From the NCBI RefSeq assembly GCF_900109565.1, contig NZ_FNZZ01000001.1:310001-374000 (forward strand): a stretch of 64,000 bases of DNA, in the 5' to 3' direction. This document shows positions 54,911-64,000 of the stretch, piece after piece. A program made the translations under genes and the position numbers. Positions within the stretch are counted from its first letter, which is position 1; each line of letters opens with the position of its first letter. Below the pieces are notes generated by a model. The model was given only the letters and a program-made list of their open reading frames with translations, made no database searches and had not been told where the DNA came from. The DNA is from Sphingomonas palmae. GTDB lineage: Bacteria > Pseudomonadota > Alphaproteobacteria > Sphingomonadales > Sphingomonadaceae.

Positions 54911-55270
54911 TCAGCCGTTCGATTTCAGCGGAACCATCTGCTGGTGCTGCACGACCCGCCAGTTCTCGTGCGACAGCCAGCGATAGGTCGACGTGCAATA
55001 AGCCGCGTATTGCTCCTCTCCGCGCGACGCCTCGACGTGATAGGCGACAACGATCAGCCCTTCCTGCGGCCGCGCCACCTGCCGCTCGCTGATCTCGACC
55101 TTCTCCCAACGCGGTGTCTTCTTCACCGCCTCAATCGCCTGCTGCCCGCTCATCACGAATGGAGGCTCGGGCAGCACCATCAGGCACTCGTCATCGATCG
55201 ACTCTTCATAATGCTCCGGGCTTGCCGTCCACAGGCTCTCCTCGAAACTCCACACGCGATTGTCGTCCAC
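54911..55270 (-). CDS. NTF2-like / DUF4440-type small protein
   Basis: The 119-residue protein has the shape of the SnoaL/DUF4440 cone-fold family: an N-terminal helix (SFEESLWTASPEHYEESI), MVLPEPPFVMSGQQAIEAVKK, then antiparallel strands ending in WRVVQHQQMVPLKSNG. Such proteins bind small molecules or act as simple enzymes. The GTG at 55270 is chosen for GGGAG 7 nt upstream. Confidence 0.72.
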   Translation of the reverse strand: MDDNRVWSFEESLWTASPEHYEESIDDECLMVLPEPPFVMSGQQAIEAVKKTPRWEKVEISERQVARPQEGLIVVAYHVEASRGEEQYAAYCTSTYRWLSHENWRVVQHQQMVPLKSNG

Positions 55271-55346
55271 GTATCGTGCTCCCGTTATCCGCAACGTCAA
55301 TCGCACGCACCGGCGTTCGTTCCCCGCCGACCCGAACGCCAAAAGA

Positions 55347-55379
55347 AAGGGCGCCACCGGTCAAGCCGGCAGCGCCCTT
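55347..55379 (-). terminator. Rho-independent terminator of clpX
   Basis: An 8-bp outer stem (AAGGGCGC/GCGCCCTT) encloses a second CCGG/CCGG stem; on the minus strand it runs into TTTCTTTT. It starts 24 bp after the clpX stop. Confidence 0.85.
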
Positions 55380-55402
55380 CGCAAAGGAAGTGGGTTCGAG
55401 AG

Positions 55403-56671
55403 TTAGGCGGCGCCGTCCGCCACCTTCTTCTTCTCGGCATAGACCCAAATCGGTTCCTTGCGACCCTCGACCACGTCCTTGTCGATCATCACCTCGTCGA
55501 TCGAGTCCATGCCCGGCAGGTCGAACATCGTGTCGAGCAGGATCGCTTCCAAGATCGATCGTAACCCGCGCGCGCCCGTCTTACGCTCGATCGCCTTCTT
55601 GGCGACCGTCGTCAGCGCATCGTCGGTGAAGCCGAGCTTGGTTTCCTCCATCTCGAACAGCTTCTGATATTGCTTTACGAGTGCGTTCTTGGGCTCGCTC
55701 AGGATCTTGACCAGCGCGGGCACGTCGAGGTCCTCCAGCGTCGCGATCACCGGCAGACGACCGACGAACTCCGGGATTAACCCGAACTTGAGCAGATCCT
55801 CCGGCTCGGTCTGACGCAGCATCTCGCCCGTGCGCTTCTCTTCCGGCGAAGCGACGTAAGCACCGAACCCGATCGACTTGCCCTGCAAACGATCGCCGAT
55901 GATCTTCTCGAGGCCCGAGAAAGCGCCGCCGCAGATGAACAGGATGTTGGTCGTGTCGACCTGCAGGAACTCTTGTTGCGGGTGCTTGCGGCCACCCTGC
56001 GGCGGTACGCTGGCGGTCGTGCCTTCCATCAGCTTGAGCAGCGCCTGCTGCACACCTTCACCCGACACATCGCGCGTGATCGACGGGTTCTCGGCCTTGC
56101 GGCTGATCTTGTCGATCTCGTCGATGTAGACGATGCCGCGCTGCGCCCGCTCGACGTTGTAGTCCGATGCCTGAAGCAGCTTGAGGATGATGTTCTCGAC
56201 ATCCTCGCCGACGTAGCCCGCCTCGGTCAGCGTCGTCGCGTCCGCCATCGTGAACGGCACGTCGAGAATCCGCGCCAGCGTCTGAGCCAGCAGCGTCTTG
56301 CCGCAGCCGGTCGGCCCGACGAGCAGGATGTTCGACTTGGCAAGTTCGACATCTGCGCCCTTCGCCCCGTGGTTCAGCCGCTTGTAGTGGTTGTGCACCG
56401 CAACCGAGAGCACGCGCTTGGCCTGCTTTTGCCCGATGACGTAGTCGTCGAGAACGTCGCAGATTTCCTGCGGCGTCGGAACGCTGCCGTCCTTCTTTGA
56501 CACCAGCGCGGACTTCGTTTCCTCGCGGATGATGTCGTTGCACAGTTCGACGCATTCGTCGCAGATGAAGACCGTCGGACCGGCGATCAGCTTGCGCACC
56601 TCGTGCTGCGACTTGCCGCAGAACGAGCAGTAAAGAGTGCTCTTGGAGTCGCCGCCGGAGAGCTTCGTCAT
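55403..56671 (-). CDS. clpX: ATP-dependent Clp protease ATP-binding subunit ClpX
   Basis: The 422-residue AAA+ unfoldase has the N-terminal zinc-binding domain ([19 protein letters not shown]), Walker [18 protein letters not shown], Walker [12 protein letters not shown] and the ClpP-contact IGF-type loop region (KSIGFGAYV). It unfolds tagged substrates into ClpP. GGAAGGAT precedes the ATG. It is 94 bp after clpP. Confidence 0.97.
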   Translation of the reverse strand: MTKLSGGDSKSTLYCSFCGKSQHEVRKLIAGPTVFICDECVELCNDIIREETKSALVSKKDGSVPTPQEICDVLDDYVIGQKQAKRVLSVAVHNHYKRLNHGAKGADVELAKSNILLVGPTGCGKTLLAQTLARILDVPFTMADATTLTEAGYVGEDVENIILKLLQASDYNVERAQRGIVYIDEIDKISRKAENPSITRDVSGEGVQQALLKLMEGTTASVPPQGGRKHPQQEFLQVDTTNILFICGGAFSGLEKIIGDRLQGKSIGFGAYVASPEEKRTGEMLRQTEPEDLLKFGLIPEFVGRLPVIATLEDLDVPALVKILSEPKNALVKQYQKLFEMEETKLGFTDDALTTVAKKAIERKTGARGLRSILEAILLDTMFDLPGMDSIDEVMIDKDVVEGRKEPIWVYAEKKKVADGAA

Positions 56672-56765
56672 TCAATCATCCTTCCCGCCGCCCGGCGGTA
56701 TGGTGGGGCAGACATTTAGCCTGCCCCATGTTCATTGGGCAATGCCGTAGGAGCGCTTACGCGCC

Positions 56766-57455
56766 TCAGGCTGCCGCAGCCACATCGTCTGCCGGTGCCG
56801 GCCGCTTGTCGAACACCTCGTCGATCAGACCGAAATCCTTCGCTTCGTTCGCTTCGAGGAAGGTGTCGCGGTCCATGCGGCGCTCGATTTCCTCGATCGG
56901 CTGCCCGGTGTACTGGCTGTAGAGCTCGTTCATCCGCTTGCGGATGCGCAGAATTTCCTTGGCCTGGATCTCGATGTCCGACGCCATTCCCTGCGCACCG
57001 CCCGACGGCTGGTGGATCATGATGCGCGCGTTGGTCAGCGCCACGCGCATGCCCGGCTCACCGGAGGCGAGCAGGAAGCTGCCCATCGACGCCGCCTGAC
57101 CGATGCACACAGTGCCGACGCGTGGCCGAATGTACTGCATCGTGTCATGGATCGCCATGCCCGCCGTCACGACACCGCCCGGCGAGTTGATGTACATGAA
57201 GATGTCCTTCTTCGGGTTCTCCGACTCAAGGAACAGCAACTGCGCAGTAATCAGCGAGGCCATGCCGTCCTCGACCCCGCCGGTCACGAACACGATACGT
57301 TCGCGCAGCAAGCGACTAAAGATGTCGAAGCTGCGCTCACCGCGGTTCGACTGCTCGATCACGATCGGAACAAGCCCCGCCTGGGTCTGCTGCATACCGA
57401 CGCCGGCGCTCGCCAACTTGCCCGCGAAATCGCCGTTGTCGAACGGATTGTGCAT
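56766..57455 (-). CDS. clpP: ATP-dependent Clp protease proteolytic subunit
   Basis: The 229-residue serine peptidase has catalytic Ser123 (GQAASMGSF), His148 (MIHQPSGG) and a likely Asp197 (MDRDTFL). The N-terminal extension of about 20 residues before [13 protein letters not shown] is usual for alphaproteobacteria. AAGAGAG precedes the ATG. It lies between a glycosyltransferase gene and clpX. Confidence 0.97.
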   Translation of the reverse strand: MHNPFDNGDFAGKLASAGVGMQQTQAGLVPIVIEQSNRGERSFDIFSRLLRERIVFVTGGVEDGMASLITAQLLFLESENPKKDIFMYINSPGGVVTAGMAIHDTMQYIRPRVGTVCIGQAASMGSFLLASGEPGMRVALTNARIMIHQPSGGAQGMASDIEIQAKEILRIRKRMNELYSQYTGQPIEEIERRMDRDTFLEANEAKDFGLIDEVFDKRPAPADDVAAAA

Positions 57456-57532
57456 GGAAAAACTCTCTTGAAAGGAAGACCGACAACATCGGCGCTAGCG
57501 CTGGCTTGTTCAAGCCCCAACCGCCGCCGAGG

Positions 57533-58474
57533 TCAGGACGGTCGATGCGGCGCCGAATGGGCGAGATAGGCGAGCCGGCGAACCTCACGCCTGCCGCGTA
57601 CCACCGTGTCGAGGATCAACCCGGCGAAGAACGCGAGGGTCGCGATGATCATCAATCCGGTTACCAGAATGGCGGTGGGCACGCGCGGCACAAGCCCGGT
57701 GTGTGCGTAGGTGATTGCCAGCGGTACAGCGAGAATCACGCCCAGGGCAGCGAGAAAGGCACCGAGCGCTCCGAAGAACCACAATGGTCGTTCGATCCGG
57801 TACAGCGTAACGATCGTGCCGAGGATGCGCCAGCCATCGCGATAGGTCGACAGCTTGGATGCAGACCCTTCCGGACGCGCGAAATAGGGTGTGCTCACCT
57901 CGGCCACCGGCATCTTCAATTCCAGCGCATGAACACTGATCTCGGTTTCGATCTCGAAGCCGACTGACAGCACCGGAAAGCTCTTCACGAAGCGCCGGGA
58001 AAAAACGCGATATCCCGACAAAATGTCGCTGAAGCTGCGCCCGAACAGCCGCGCGAGCATTCCGGTCAGCATCGCGTTGCCGAACTGATGGCCGCGTCGG
58101 TAAGCCTCAACCGCCTCGTGAACCCGGCTACCGACCACCATATCCAATTGCTCGTCGAGCAGCCTCGCGACAAGCGCCGACGCCGAGGCGGCATCGTAGG
58201 TCGCATCGCCGTCGGCCATAACATAGACATCGGCATCGATGTCGGCGAACATGCGGCGAACGACCGCGCCTTTGCCCTGAATGCGCTCGGTTCGCACGAT
58301 CGCACCCGCGGAACGTGCCACTTCGACCGTCCGGTCGCGGCTGTTGTTGTCGTACACGTAGATGGCGGCGTCAGGCAGCGCCGCTCGGAACCCGGCGATC
58401 GTCTGCGCAATCGCGGCTTCCTCGTTATAGCAGGGAAGCAGGACGGCGATCGTCGGAGCGTTGGATTGCAACAT
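57533..58474 (-). CDS. Family 2 glycosyltransferase with C-terminal membrane anchor
   Basis: The 313-residue enzyme has a GT-A domain with LLPCYNEEAAIAQTI, VYDNNSRDRTVEVA and DVYVMADGDATYD (DxD-type metal site), LSGYRVFSRRF, and two C-terminal transmembrane segments (LWFFGALGAFLAALGVIL and LMIIATLAFFAGLIL). It resembles dolichol/undecaprenyl-phosphate sugar transferases (DPM1/ArnC type), so a lipid-linked sugar donor for envelope glycans is likely. It is inserted between tig and clpP, which are usually adjacent. Confidence 0.88.
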   Translation of the reverse strand: MLQSNAPTIAVLLPCYNEEAAIAQTIAGFRAALPDAAIYVYDNNSRDRTVEVARSAGAIVRTERIQGKGAVVRRMFADIDADVYVMADGDATYDAASASALVARLLDEQLDMVVGSRVHEAVEAYRRGHQFGNAMLTGMLARLFGRSFSDILSGYRVFSRRFVKSFPVLSVGFEIETEISVHALELKMPVAEVSTPYFARPEGSASKLSTYRDGWRILGTIVTLYRIERPLWFFGALGAFLAALGVILAVPLAITYAHTGLVPRVPTAILVTGLMIIATLAFFAGLILDTVVRGRREVRRLAYLAHSAPHRPS

Positions 58475-58594
58475 GTTCAACTGCGGCACACGGCACCCGT
58501 ACGAGCGACGCCGGCGCGGCGCCATAGACTGATGAACGACAGCCCACGGCGACGCCGCGGGTGAGCGCTACTTCCTAGTGCCCACCCATTAATA

Positions 58595-60301
58595 TCACGC
58601 TTCGGTCTTCGGCGCCTTCTTCGCGCGCGGCTTCTTCGCAGCCGGCGCAGCTTCGTCCGCCGCGACCGTGCCCTCCGCTGCCTCGGCCGCAACCGGGTCA
58701 GCCTCGAGCACCTGCGTCTCGGCTTCAACCGGCGCACCCTTCTTGGCGCGCGGCTTCTTCGCGGATGCGGCCGCGTCGCTGTCGCTCGGCTCTACCGCCG
58801 CGTCGGCGCCCTTTGCAGCCGGCTTCTTGGCGCTTTTCTTCGCCGGCTTTGCGTCGGTCGACTCGGACGCAGCAGCATTGGCGTCGTCCACCGGCTCGGC
58901 CGCAGCCTTCTTGGCCTTCTGCTTGGGCTTGTGGTTGTCGTGATCGTGCGTGTGCGTGCCGGTCGCGAAACCGTCCTCGCTCTCGATCGCGGCTTCCAGC
59001 TCCTCACGCGTCGTCTCGCGGTCGGTGATCTCGGCCTTGTCGAACAGGAAGTCGACAACCTTGTCCTCGTAGAGCGGTGCACGCAGCTGGGCGGCCGCCA
59101 TCGGCTCCTGCTGTACGTACTGGACAAACTGCTGGCGCTGCTCGGCCGGGTATTGCTGCGCCGCCTGCATGATCAGCCGCTGCATTTCCTGCTGGTTGAC
59201 CTCCACGCCGTTCGCCTGACCGATTTCCGACAGGAGCAGGCCCAGACGCACGCGGCGCTCCGCGATCTTGCGGTAATCGTCGCGCTCGGCTTCCATCTCG
59301 TCGAGTGCGGCCTGTTGGTCGGGCTCGTGCGTCGCTTCGTGCTGCAACTGCGCCCAGATCTGGTTGAACTCGGCCTCGACCATCGACGGCGGCACTTCGA
59401 AGTCGTGGCCCTCGGCCAGCTGGTCGAGCAGCTTGCGCTTCATGTGCGTGCGGGTGAGCCCGTTGTGCTCCTGTTCGATCTGACCCTTGAGCAAGCCACG
59501 CAGCTGCTCCAGGCTCTCGAGCCCCAGGTTGGTCGCGAGCTCGTCGTCGATCACGCTCTCGCCCGCGGTCTTCACCGACTTGATCTTGAGGTCGAACGTC
59601 GCGTCCTGACCGGCCAGCTCTTTGGCGGGGTAATCCTCGGGGAAGGTGACCTTGATCTGGCGCTCTTCGCCGGCCTTCGCGCCGACGACCTGGTCCTCGA
59701 AGCCAGGGATCAGTCGACCCGAGCCGATCTCGACCGCCATGTCCTCGCCGGTGCCACCCTCGAACGCGACGCCGTCCATCGTCTTGCCGACGAAATCGAC
59801 GGTGACGAGGTCCCCTTGCTCGGCGGCCTTGTCGCCGGCATCGTCCCACTTCTTCTGCTGGTCGGCGAACTTCTGCAGGTGCGCGTCGACCGCCTCGTCG
59901 GCGACCGGCACGGTCAGACGCTCGAGCTTCAGCGCGTCGATCGCAGGCGTCGGCACCTGCGGCAGCACTTCCAGCTCGACCTTGAGCTCGGCATCCTTGC
60001 CTTCCTCGTAACCGTCGGCCAGCTCGACCGAGGGCTGGGTCGCGGGACGCAGCTGCTTCTCGGCGATCAGCGACTGCACGCCGTCCTGGATCGAGGTGTT
60101 GAGCGCTTCCTGCATCAGCGCCGGGCCGTGCATCTTGCGCACGAGGTTGGCGGGCACCTTGCCGGGACGGAAGCCGGGCATGCGGATCTGCGGAGCGACG
60201 CGCTTCAACTCGGCGTCGACCTTCTTCGCGATGTCGGCGGCGGGGATGGTGAGGGTGTAGGCGCGCTTCAGCCCCTCGTTCAACGTCTCCACAGTCTGCA
60301 T
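58595..60301 (-). CDS. tig: Trigger factor with extended Lys/Ala-rich tail
   Basis: The 568-residue ribosome-bound chaperone has the N-terminal ribosome-binding domain with the signature GFRPGKVP, a PPIase (FKBP-like) domain (QGDLVTVDFVGKTMDGVAF) and the alpha-helical C-domain to about residue 440. A further stretch of about 125 residues is low in complexity: HTHDHDNHK, then repeats of KKPRAKK type between acidic Ala/Glu/Asp segments. Standard trigger factors end near 430-450 residues, so this tail is an addition. AAGG precedes the ATG. Confidence 0.96.
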   Translation of the reverse strand: MQTVETLNEGLKRAYTLTIPAADIAKKVDAELKRVAPQIRMPGFRPGKVPANLVRKMHGPALMQEALNTSIQDGVQSLIAEKQLRPATQPSVELADGYEEGKDAELKVELEVLPQVPTPAIDALKLERLTVPVADEAVDAHLQKFADQQKKWDDAGDKAAEQGDLVTVDFVGKTMDGVAFEGGTGEDMAVEIGSGRLIPGFEDQVVGAKAGEERQIKVTFPEDYPAKELAGQDATFDLKIKSVKTAGESVIDDELATNLGLESLEQLRGLLKGQIEQEHNGLTRTHMKRKLLDQLAEGHDFEVPPSMVEAEFNQIWAQLQHEATHEPDQQAALDEMEAERDDYRKIAERRVRLGLLLSEIGQANGVEVNQQEMQRLIMQAAQQYPAEQRQQFVQYVQQEPMAAAQLRAPLYEDKVVDFLFDKAEITDRETTREELEAAIESEDGFATGTHTHDHDNHKPKQKAKKAAAEPVDDANAAASESTDAKPAKKSAKKPAAKGADAAVEPSDSDAAASAKKPRAKKGAPVEAETQVLEADPVAAEAAEGTVAADEAAPAAKKPRAKKAPKTEA

Positions 60302-60361
60302 GTTACGCCTTCGCTTCTAGGAATATCGTAGATGGTGGCACCCGCGCAGGCAGCGCGGGAC

Positions 60362-60446
60362 TGGTGCGGGCGAAGGGACTCGAACCCCCACATCTTGCGA
60401 TGGCAGGACCTAAACCTGCTGCGTCTACCAGTTCCGCCACGCCCGC
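60362..60446 (-). tRNA. tRNA-Leu (TAG)
   Basis: An 85-nt class II tRNA with encoded CCA: acceptor GCGGGCG/CGCCCGC, anticodon stem GCAGG/CCTGC with loop TTTAGGT (anticodon TAG), a long variable arm and a T-arm with TTCGAGT. Confidence 0.97.
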
Positions 60447-60555
60447 ACAGGACACCGTCGGTCGCGCGCCTCTATACCGTCGAAACCGCGGGAGCAAGCG
60501 CGGCGGCAACCGAACCCTCGCCGCCCGCGTTCAAGCATCTGAAGGAGAAGAGATC

Positions 60556-60720
60556 ATGGCGACCAACCCAGGCGACCTGCCCGCCGACGTGCCGCAGCCA
60601 ACCCAGCCCGCGCAGCCCGACATTCCGCCGCCCGAGGTGTCGCCCCCCGGACCCGACATCGACATGCCTAGTCCCGGCGCGCCGAACGAGACGCCCGCAC
60701 CTGCCAACCCGACGATCTGA
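60556..60720 (+). CDS. Small Pro-rich disordered protein
   Basis: The 54-residue protein is almost all Pro, Asp, Ala, Thr and Gln (MATNPGDLPADVPQPTQ, IPPPEVSPPGPDIDMP) with no hydrophobic helix. A perfect ribosome site (AAGGAG) about 7 nt before the ATG supports a real gene. It is 7 bp upstream of another small gene. Function is unknown. Confidence 0.62.
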   Translation: MATNPGDLPADVPQPTQPAQPDIPPPEVSPPGPDIDMPSPGAPNETPAPANPTI

Positions 60721-60727
60721 GGACACC

Positions 60728-60931
60728 ATGAGCGAACCAAAGACCATCGATCCCGTCCCCAGTCCCGACGATGATCGCGCCGACATCCAACAGGCGGTCG
60801 AAGCGCGCAGCGATGCGGTCGCCCGCGGCGAAGGCGGATCCGAGCCTGCGACGTTCACCGACACCGGAGAGTTCGACGGCAATAGCGGCATCGGCGGCGA
60901 GGTGAAGAACCAGGACGACACGCAGCAGTGA
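60728..60931 (+). CDS. Small acidic hypothetical protein
   Basis: The 67-residue acidic protein (MSEPKTIDPVPSPDDDR, FTDTGEFDGNSGIGGEVKNQ) is predicted to be disordered. AGGA lies 5 nt before the ATG, and it follows the Pro-rich gene by 7 bp, so the two are probably co-translated. It is not recognised. Confidence 0.65.
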   Translation: MSEPKTIDPVPSPDDDRADIQQAVEARSDAVARGEGGSEPATFTDTGEFDGNSGIGGEVKNQDDTQQ

Positions 60932-60937
60932 CGAAGC

Positions 60938-60967
60938 AGGGGCAGCCACCACGCGGTGACTGCCCCT
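60938..60967. terminator. Bidirectional terminator hairpin
   Basis: AGGGGCAG (60938-60945) pairs with CTGCCCCT (60960-60967), with an inner CACC/GGTG stem, between the small acidic gene and the convergent gatB. Confidence 0.75.
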
Positions 60968-60995
60968 ACTCTTTGCCTTAGCATTACGAGGAAGA

Positions 60996-62453
<1,458 letters not shown>

Positions 62454-62493
62454 GTTCGTCATTCCGCTTCCACGTACGCCGCGCCCTCGCACA

Positions 62494-63978
62494 TCACCAC
62501 CAACGCTCGGGCCGCGCGTTGAAGCCTGCGCGTTCCTCAATCGCGAGCGCCGCGTTCAGCACGCCCTGCTCGTCGAGCGCGCGACCGATCACCTGTAGCC
62601 CGAGCGGGAGCCCCGCCTTGTCGAGCCCGCCCGGCACGCTCATCGCCGGCAGACCAGCGAGCGAGGACGGCACGGTGAAGACGTCGTTCAGGTACATCGC
62701 AAGCGGATCGGCGCTCTTCTCGCCCAGCGCGAACGCGGCCGATGGCGCGGTTGGGGTGAGCAGCACATCACACCTCTCCCACGCGCGCTCGAAATCCTGC
62801 GCGATCAGCGCGCGGACCTTCGATGCCTGCGTGAAATACGCGTCGTAGAAGCCCGCCGACAGCACGTAGGTGCCGATCAGGATGCGCCGCTTCACCTCGT
62901 CGCCGAACCCTGCCGCGCGCGTTGCGGCGTACATGTCCTGAAGATTCGCCGCCTCGGGCAGGTCCCGCTGACCGTAACGTACGCCGTCGTAGCGCGCGAG
63001 ATTGGATGACGCCTCCGCCGGCGCGATGATGTAATAGGCCGGCAGCGCGTAGCGCGTGTGCGGCAGCGAAACCTCGACGATCTCGGCGCCGGCATCCTTC
63101 ATCCACGCGATGCCCTGCTGCCACAATGCCTCGATCTCCTCGGGCATGTTGTCGACGCGGTACTCGCGCGGAATGCCGACGCGCTTACCCGCCATGCTGG
63201 CGTTCAGCCCCGCCTCCCACTGGGGGACCGGCACGTCGAGCGAGGTCGCGTCTTTCGCGTCGAACCCGCTCATCGCCTCCAGCATGATCGCGCAGTCGCG
63301 CACGTCGCGCGCCATCGGCCCGGCCTGATCGAGCGAGGAGGCAAAGGCGATCGTACCCCAGCGCGAGCAGCGCCCGTAGGTCGGCTTGATGCCAGAGATG
63401 CCGACGAACGCCGCCGGCTGCCGGATCGAGCCGCCCGTGTCGGTACCCGTCGCGCCCGGCGCGATCCGCCCCGCAACGACCGCGGCGCTACCGCCCGACG
63501 ATCCACCGGGGGCGAGCGGCGCATTGCCGCCGTCGTTCCGCCGCCACGGACTGACCACGTTGCCGAAATAGCTCGTCTCGTTCGACGACCCCATCGCGAA
63601 CTGGTCGAGGTTCAGCTTGCCGAGCATCCCGGCGCCCGCGTCCCACAGCTTCTGCGAAACAGTCGACTCATACTCGGGCTTGAAGCCTTCAAGAATGTGG
63701 CTGGCCGCGGTGGTCTGTACGCCGTTGGTGCAGAACAGGTCCTTCATCCCGATCGGCACGCCCGCCATCGACGGCAAGGTCTCGCCCGCGGCACGCGCCT
63801 GGTCGACCTTGTCGGCAGCGGCGAGCGCGTGTTCCGGCGTCTCGACAATGAAGGCGTTGAGCGGCTTGGCGGCGGCGACCGCTGCGTTGAACGCCTCAGC
63901 CACCTCGCGCGCGGAAAGGTCGCCGTTTGCCACGCCATCGCGGATCTGGCGGATACCCAGGTCGGTCAGGTCACTCAC
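62494..63978 (-). CDS. gatA: Asp-tRNA(Asn)/Glu-tRNA(Gln) amidotransferase subunit A
   Basis: The 494-residue amidase-signature enzyme has the Ser-cisSer-Lys triad motifs: Lys in [21 protein letters not shown] and [14 protein letters not shown]. It releases ammonia from glutamine for GatB. The start is a GTG at 63978 overlapping the gatC stop by one base. Confidence 0.97.
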   Translation of the reverse strand: MSDLTDLGIRQIRDGVANGDLSAREVAEAFNAAVAAAKPLNAFIVETPEHALAAADKVDQARAAGETLPSMAGVPIGMKDLFCTNGVQTTAASHILEGFKPEYESTVSQKLWDAGAGMLGKLNLDQFAMGSSNETSYFGNVVSPWRRNDGGNAPLAPGGSSGGSAAVVAGRIAPGATGTDTGGSIRQPAAFVGISGIKPTYGRCSRWGTIAFASSLDQAGPMARDVRDCAIMLEAMSGFDAKDATSLDVPVPQWEAGLNASMAGKRVGIPREYRVDNMPEEIEALWQQGIAWMKDAGAEIVEVSLPHTRYALPAYYIIAPAEASSNLARYDGVRYGQRDLPEAANLQDMYAATRAAGFGDEVKRRILIGTYVLSAGFYDAYFTQASKVRALIAQDFERAWERCDVLLTPTAPSAAFALGEKSADPLAMYLNDVFTVPSSLAGLPAMSVPGGLDKAGLPLGLQVIGRALDEQGVLNAALAIEERAGFNARPERWW

Positions 63979-64000
63979 TATTCGATCACCTTCGGAACCG
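63978..64000 (-). CDS. gatC: GatC C-terminus (partial)
   Basis: The last codons before the stop read V-P-K-V-I-E, the usual C-terminus of the GatC subunit. The rest lies beyond the right edge of the window. The gatC-gatA-gatB order is the common operon. Confidence 0.8.

Overview
This is an ordinary chromosomal stretch from an alphaproteobacterium of the order Sphingomonadales, most likely Sphingomonas or a close relative. The evidence is: very high GC with Sphingomonas-style gene sets; the alphaproteobacterial core order TIGR02300 / aroA / cmk / rpsA / ihfB; the tig-clpP-clpX ... lon-hupB protease neighbourhood; TonB-dependent receptors; and a tRNA-His that keeps an encoded G-1 opposite C73, as Sphingomonadales do but Rhizobiales, Rhodobacterales and Caulobacterales do not. 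No transposase, prophage, integrase, CRISPR array or rRNA operon was seen.

Layout. 1-3906: sugar and gluconate use (partial GH3 beta-glucosidase, gluconokinase, FadR-type regulator, gluconate permease). 4133-4411: a free-standing LuxR-type HTH protein. 4447-11710: late cobalamin pathway (corrinoid adenosyltransferase, cobU/cobP, threonine-P decarboxylase, cbiB, cobQ, cobS, cobC phosphatase, cobT, DUF1636); no corrin-ring genes are present, so this window alone supports corrinoid remodelling or salvage. 11956-14154: a TonB receptor that looks more like the zinc receptor ZnuD than BtuB, divergent from the cob genes. 14206-19909: mscL, tRNA-Ala, TIGR02300, aroA, cmk, rpsA, ihfB. 19979-25504: tRNA-Leu, an orphan peptide-type substrate-binding protein, DUF4112, a NamZ-like DUF1343 protein, a DOMON-like protein, rimO and a HIRAN protein. 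25548-31648: tRNA-Met, a 2H phosphoesterase, kup, DUF3072, a shortened ccm locus (ccmC-D-E plus a TPR gene), leucine-type dehydrogenase, tRNA-His.

31712-42861 is a 12-gene type II secretion operon gspCDEFGHIJKLMN on the minus strand, with most genes overlapping by a few bases. Next to it are a prolyl-4-hydroxylase-type dioxygenase and, at 43684-48087, a TonB receptor gene preceded by a large surface-lipoprotein gene. Upstream of the lipoprotein is a row of TGTCA-like motifs on an exact 11-bp phase, resembling a Pho box array. 48279-50037 holds an alcohol-dehydrogenase-like oxidoreductase, tRNA-Val and HU. 50038-60301 is the Lon / ClpX / ClpP / trigger-factor quality-control region, interrupted by an M1 metallopeptidase, a small membrane protein, an NTF2-like protein and a glycosyltransferase. 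60362-64000 holds tRNA-Leu, two tiny disordered proteins and gatB-gatA plus the very end of gatC (Glu-tRNA(Gln)/Asp-tRNA(Asn) amidotransferase).

The best leads are the lipoprotein/TonB pair with its phased repeats next to the T2SS, the ZnuD-like receptor with an inverted repeat beside the cobalamin genes, the ccm locus without ccmFGH, the three-hairpin rpsA leader and the long Lys/Ala-rich tail on trigger factor. Everything was read by eye from sequence; no database search was run.
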